9,735 nt of DNA from Methanobacteriota archaeon. Lineage in GTDB: Archaea > Thermoplasmatota > Poseidoniia > Poseidoniales > Thalassarchaeaceae. Position 1 is the stretch's first letter, and the number at the start of each line of letters is the position of its first letter. Shown one piece after another: positions 7,048-9,735 of this stretch. Location: the NCBI GenBank assembly GCA_002712575.1, contig PATZ01000002.1, positions 1 through 9,735 on the forward strand, read 5' to 3'. A program made the position numbers and the translations under genes. The notes below the pieces were generated by a model. That model was not told the origin of the DNA. It ran no database searches and saw only the letters and a program-made list of their open reading frames with translations.

Positions 7048-7053
7048 ATGAAC
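7022..7053 (+). repeat. Direct repeat GAAATCATGAAC, two copies 20 bases apart, second copy contains the endA start
   Basis: Exact 12-base copies lie at 7022-7033 and 7042-7053. Each contains ATGAAC, so the first copy duplicates the start-codon context of endA. The first copy's ATG (7028) opens a 7-codon frame whose TGA (7049-7051) overlaps the endA ATG as ATGA. A 3-codon frame (ATG at 7020, TGA at 7029-7031) overlaps that one in the same way. Confidence 0.6.
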
Positions 7054-8070
7054 TCGGATAGCGGAGGGTGGGAATATAGAGGTTCGGCATCTAATCGTTT
7101 GTGGCATAAATCTGCTTTAGGTAAGGTAGTTTCTGAAGACTGTTTGCACTTAACTGATGCAGAAGTAATTTTTTGTCATGAACATAGGAATATTGAATTG
7201 CCACATGAAGAATGGATGATTCAATGTATGAAAAGAAATCCTGCAATATTAGATGAGTATACAATTCTAGAATCCTTGAGGAAACCAGGCAATAAAATAA
7301 TGATAACTGTTCACTCCGATGGTTTTAATTTAAACGAAGAAAGAGAAACTTGGGGGCTTAGATGGCCTTCTGATGCTCATCCACGAGATAGTAAACCCAT
7401 ATCTGAGATAAGGTGGTTTCATTCATCAGAAAGGTTAGACATTGAAGAGTTATTGAATTGGGCAACTGGTGTAAGAAATAAAAAAAGAATTGCTGAAGTA
7501 TTAATAATTGATAATGAATTATCTGTTGTAACATATCATATTGAGATAGTGGAACCTAGAGGCATCTTGGATATTCCAACAAAAGAAGATTACATGAATA
7601 TTTCCAATATCGAAGGAAAAATTAGACTCAGTAACGGTAATGTATTTATTCCCAATAATGAGGATTGGAAGCATGAAAATATTGGAATTCCACATATTAA
7701 TGGCAGAATAATTGATGAAGATGTAGAAAAAATGATTGAAAATAAAATAAATGGAAGAGACATAGATATGAGTATCTCTGAAAAGATAGTATTGGATTTA
7801 CTAGAAAGAGGACTTCATCCAAGACCAGGATTCAAATATGGTTCTAAATGGAGATGTTACGAGACTAGTATAGAAGAAGATCACGCCCCCTGGCTAGTAG
7901 TTCATCCTGATAATGGCCCGGAAAATTGGGAAGAAGCATGTTTAATTTCTAGATTAGCATCTGGAGTTAATAAAAAATGGTTATTTCCAATAATGGATGA
8001 AAAGTGGCATTATTTATCGATAATTAGGCCACCTACTGATTCAAGGTGGAATAATCCCATCAGAAGATGA
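7048..8070 (+). CDS. endA: tRNA-splicing endonuclease, two-unit (fused) archaeal type
   Basis: This enzyme excises introns from precursor tRNAs at the bulge-helix-bulge structure. The C-terminal unit (about 190-328) carries the family core PGFKYGSKWRCYE. The catalytic triad is visible by alignment with Methanocaldococcus jannaschii EndA (Y115, H125, K156): Y271, H279 (in EEDHAPWLVVHP) and K309 (in SGVNKKWLF). The N-terminal unit (about 17-168) repeats the same fold pattern: the segment around 132-166 (EELLNWATGVRNKKRIAEV...YHIEI) parallels 294-327 of the C-terminal unit. It lacks the Tyr and His, so it is a structural, non-catalytic copy. This is the alpha-2 arrangement known from Archaeoglobus and Thermoplasma, usually 290-305 residues; 340 is rather long. 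In-frame stop TGA at 7021 and no other ATG upstream fix the start at 7048. No ribosome site is visible. The last 30 bases overlap the end of the M6 protease gene on the other strand. Confidence 0.9.
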   Translation: MNSDSGGWEYRGSASNRLWHKSALGKVVSEDCLHLTDAEVIFCHEHRNIELPHEEWMIQCMKRNPAILDEYTILESLRKPGNKIMITVHSDGFNLNEERETWGLRWPSDAHPRDSKPISEIRWFHSSERLDIEELLNWATGVRNKKRIAEVLIIDNELSVVTYHIEIVEPRGILDIPTKEDYMNISNIEGKIRLSNGNVFIPNNEDWKHENIGIPHINGRIIDEDVEKMIENKINGRDIDMSISEKIVLDLLERGLHPRPGFKYGSKWRCYETSIEEDHAPWLVVHPDNGPENWEEACLISRLASGVNKKWLFPIMDEKWHYLSIIRPPTDSRWNNPIRR

Positions 8071-9735
8071 TTTTAACTTATTTCTACTGGTATTTGTCAA
8101 TATTGATAATGCCGATAACAAACAAATAATTAGTATTCCATTCGATGGTTGTGATATCCAAGGAAGAAAACCTTCACCTGTAAATGGAGATTCGGCTTGT
8201 AGAATAATAGGAATTCTTTCTTCGATTGAATTTGAATCTGTTAATATCAATTCTCCTTTAGCAATCATACCCTGTTTTAATAGTCCATTTGGAGAAATTG
8301 CAAGAATTATAGGATCTCCGGGAGAAATTACTCCTTGTGTTACAGGACTTGATATCCTACTAATGGCGCCTGAAACTGAAATCGAATAAGTTCTTGAACC
8401 GTTACCTAAGAAATTTGGGTATAAGGAAATTTCAGAATCTTCTTCCCATGAGATGATTTTCCTAAGAGTATTATTTTTTATTTTATGTCCAACTTTAATC
8501 CAATCTAAATCGATATCCAGGGAATTATAACCCTTACAACCAATTTGTCCTTTTAGATGACCTTTTAGATTTGAACCTGAAGAAGAATTAATAATTTCGA
8601 TGTAAGAGGTACCTGAACTAATACCTATTTCCTTTGTAATAGAAACACCTTGATAATTGAAATTGATTAATAATTCGCATGCCTCTACAGCATCTACTTT
8701 AGCATAGGATTTTTCACCATCTAAAAGGATAATTGGATCTCTAGGAGTGAGTACCTGTAAATTTTTAATTACCTCATTTTCAAATCTTATTGTTGCATTA
8801 TTCCATGAATCATCATTATTAATATTGATATCTGAAACGAATGCAGTCCATGTAACTAAGCGTCCTCTATTATCGCGAATTTGGATACCAAGATTACCAA
8901 ACTTATCATCTAAATTGAATAAATCACCAACTTCTCCAGAATTTCTACCTCTCATAAGAGCATCATCTCCGTCTGCTTCAATGATTTTGACCCAAGCCAA
9001 TTCAGGATCGATATTAACCAAATTACTGTCTAAATTTCCATTATTTTTATCCTGATGTTCTACTAAAATACCTGAGCCGGGAAGAGCAGAGTCAAAACCA
9101 CCGGACCTTAATGATATTCGAATAAATTCATTTGGAGCGATTTCTATTACTAATGATTTTCCTCCTAATGATATGGGCGTAATTGTGAAAGAATTACCAC
9201 CTGGAATGACGTTTAAAGACCTATCAGCTCCTATTAATTGCATTGTTGAGGCACTAGGTAATGCTGGTATTTTTCCATCACCATTCCAATTACCACTGGC
9301 CATTATATCCCAATCCCCTAGACCATTCCAGTTAGAACTAGGAGAATCACTATGGACATCATATAAATCTACTGCACCCATTTGATGAAGCATTTCATGC
9401 ATCAGAGTACCCAATCCGGAAGATAGTGAGACTATCGTATAATGTTCAATTGACCATGTAGAGATTTGTATTGGATCATCTAAGCCAGAAAAATGACTCC
9501 AAATTGAAGAAGATTGCCCGTTAGACTCTTGAGCATCACCAGAATGTAAGATAAGTAATCTATCTACAATGCCATCATTATTAAAATCCCATTTTGATAA
9601 ATCTTTTTCATCTAAAAGAGATTTAACAGCATTTGTAACTAAGTCTTGTACTCCATTTTCTGAGCCTGTATCTCTACCCTCTGATGAGTCTTGCCCCCAA
9701 AAAGAATCTGATTTAGGTGAATTCCATGTTTGCTC
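8041..9735 (-). CDS. M6-family (immune inhibitor A-like) secreted zinc metalloprotease, C-terminal 564 residues, 5' end outside window
   Basis: The frame stays open to the window edge, and the TTG at 9414 is internal, so signal peptide and propeptide lie outside. Numbering from the edge, a Ca-site-like loop D50-F-N-N-D-G-x-x-D58 and IWSHF (78-82) precede the zinc motif HEMLHQMGAVDLYD (113-126). H113, H117 and probably D123 bind zinc, and E114 is the catalytic base. WDIMASGNW (142-150) supplies the Met-turn of the metzincin type. The next stretch has FIRISLRSGGFDSALPGSGILVEHQD and IIEADGDDALMR-type segments, which are diagnostic of M6 peptidases. A long strand-rich region then leads to a hydrophobic helix at about 532-548 and a short basic tail, so the enzyme should be anchored with its catalytic domain outside the cell. 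It would degrade proteins at the surface. It converges on endA with a 30-base overlap. Confidence 0.9.
   Translation of the reverse strand, partial: EQTWNSPKSDSFWGQDSSEGRDTGSENGVQDLVTNAVKSLLDEKDLSKWDFNNDGIVDRLLILHSGDAQESNGQSSSIWSHFSGLDDPIQISTWSIEHYTIVSLSSGLGTLMHEMLHQMGAVDLYDVHSDSPSSNWNGLGDWDIMASGNWNGDGKIPALPSASTMQLIGADRSLNVIPGGNSFTITPISLGGKSLVIEIAPNEFIRISLRSGGFDSALPGSGILVEHQDKNNGNLDSNLVNIDPELAWVKIIEADGDDALMRGRNSGEVGDLFNLDDKFGNLGIQIRDNRGRLVTWTAFVSDININNDDSWNNATIRFENEVIKNLQVLTPRDPIILLDGEKSYAKVDAVEACELLINFNYQGVSITKEIGISSGTSYIEIINSSSGSNLKGHLKGQIGCKGYNSLDIDLDWIKVGHKIKNNTLRKIISWEEDSEISLYPNFLGNGSRTYSISVSGAISRISSPVTQGVISPGDPIILAISPNGLLKQGMIAKGELILTDSNSIEERIPIILQAESPFTGEGFLPWISQPSNGILIICLLSALSILTNTSRNKLKSSSDGIIPP

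Noticed and set aside
8747..9055. A 102-residue plus-strand open frame opposite the M6 protease gene
   Set aside because: It mirrors conserved M6 segments on the other strand and carries no start context or motif.
9412..9414. TTG as the start of a 457-residue M6 protein
   Set aside because: The frame continues upstream to the window edge and encodes typical M6 sequence, including a Ca-site-like loop and IWSH, so the TTG is an internal Leu.
1..9735. CRISPR array, insertion sequence, tRNA or rRNA gene
   Set aside because: Nearly all bases are in supported coding genes; no spaced repeats, transposase, terminal inverted repeats or tRNA-like segment was seen by eye.

Overview
The window looks like marine planktonic archaeal DNA. 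It is AT-rich (roughly one third G+C by eye) and very compact: the longest non-coding gap is 83 bases. The archaeal signature genes are a two-unit tRNA-splicing endonuclease and a geranylgeranyl reductase-family flavoprotein. The Shine-Dalgarno sequence ahead of mqnC is strong, whereas several other genes have no visible ribosome site. The mix of exported or membrane-anchored proteins, peptidases, an HldE-like kinase and a futalosine-pathway enzyme is reminiscent of Thermoplasmatota, probably Poseidoniales (Marine Group II) or a relative. That placement is an inference from gene content, not from a phylogeny.

Layout. (1) Positions 1-1800, plus strand: the 3' part of a geranylgeranyl reductase-family gene, followed 3 bases later by an unrecognised two-helix membrane protein with a Gly/Pro-rich linker. 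(2) Positions 1797-6964, minus strand: a tight four-gene run read in the order PfkB/HldE-like kinase, exported PKD-domain membrane protein, Xaa-Pro aminopeptidase PepP, and MqnC. Gaps are about 31, 18 and 4 bases. The run converges on the first pair with a 4-base stop-codon overlap. (3) Positions 6965-7047: an 83-base divergent promoter region with a small inverted repeat, a 12-base direct repeat that runs into endA, and two mini-ORFs nested against the endA start. (4) Positions 7048-8070, plus strand: endA, the tRNA-splicing endonuclease. (5) Positions 8041-9735, minus strand: the C-terminal 564 residues of an M6-family secreted metalloprotease with a C-terminal membrane anchor. Its last 30 bases overlap the end of endA, and its 5' end lies beyond the window.

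How the genes fit together. Two themes recur. One is protein and peptide degradation: the M6 protease would act at the cell surface and PepP would remove N-terminal residues from X-Pro peptides in the cytosol. The other is isoprenoid and quinone chemistry: MqnC of the futalosine menaquinone route, and a reductase of the family that saturates isoprenoid chains. The genes of each theme are not all co-transcribed, so these links are suggestive only. The item most worth a second look is the kinase-like protein. It keeps the HldE-type fold and the likely catalytic Asp, but has lost residues at several PfkB signature motifs. I did not find a clearly new multi-gene system. No RNA gene, CRISPR array, insertion sequence or tRNA is visible.
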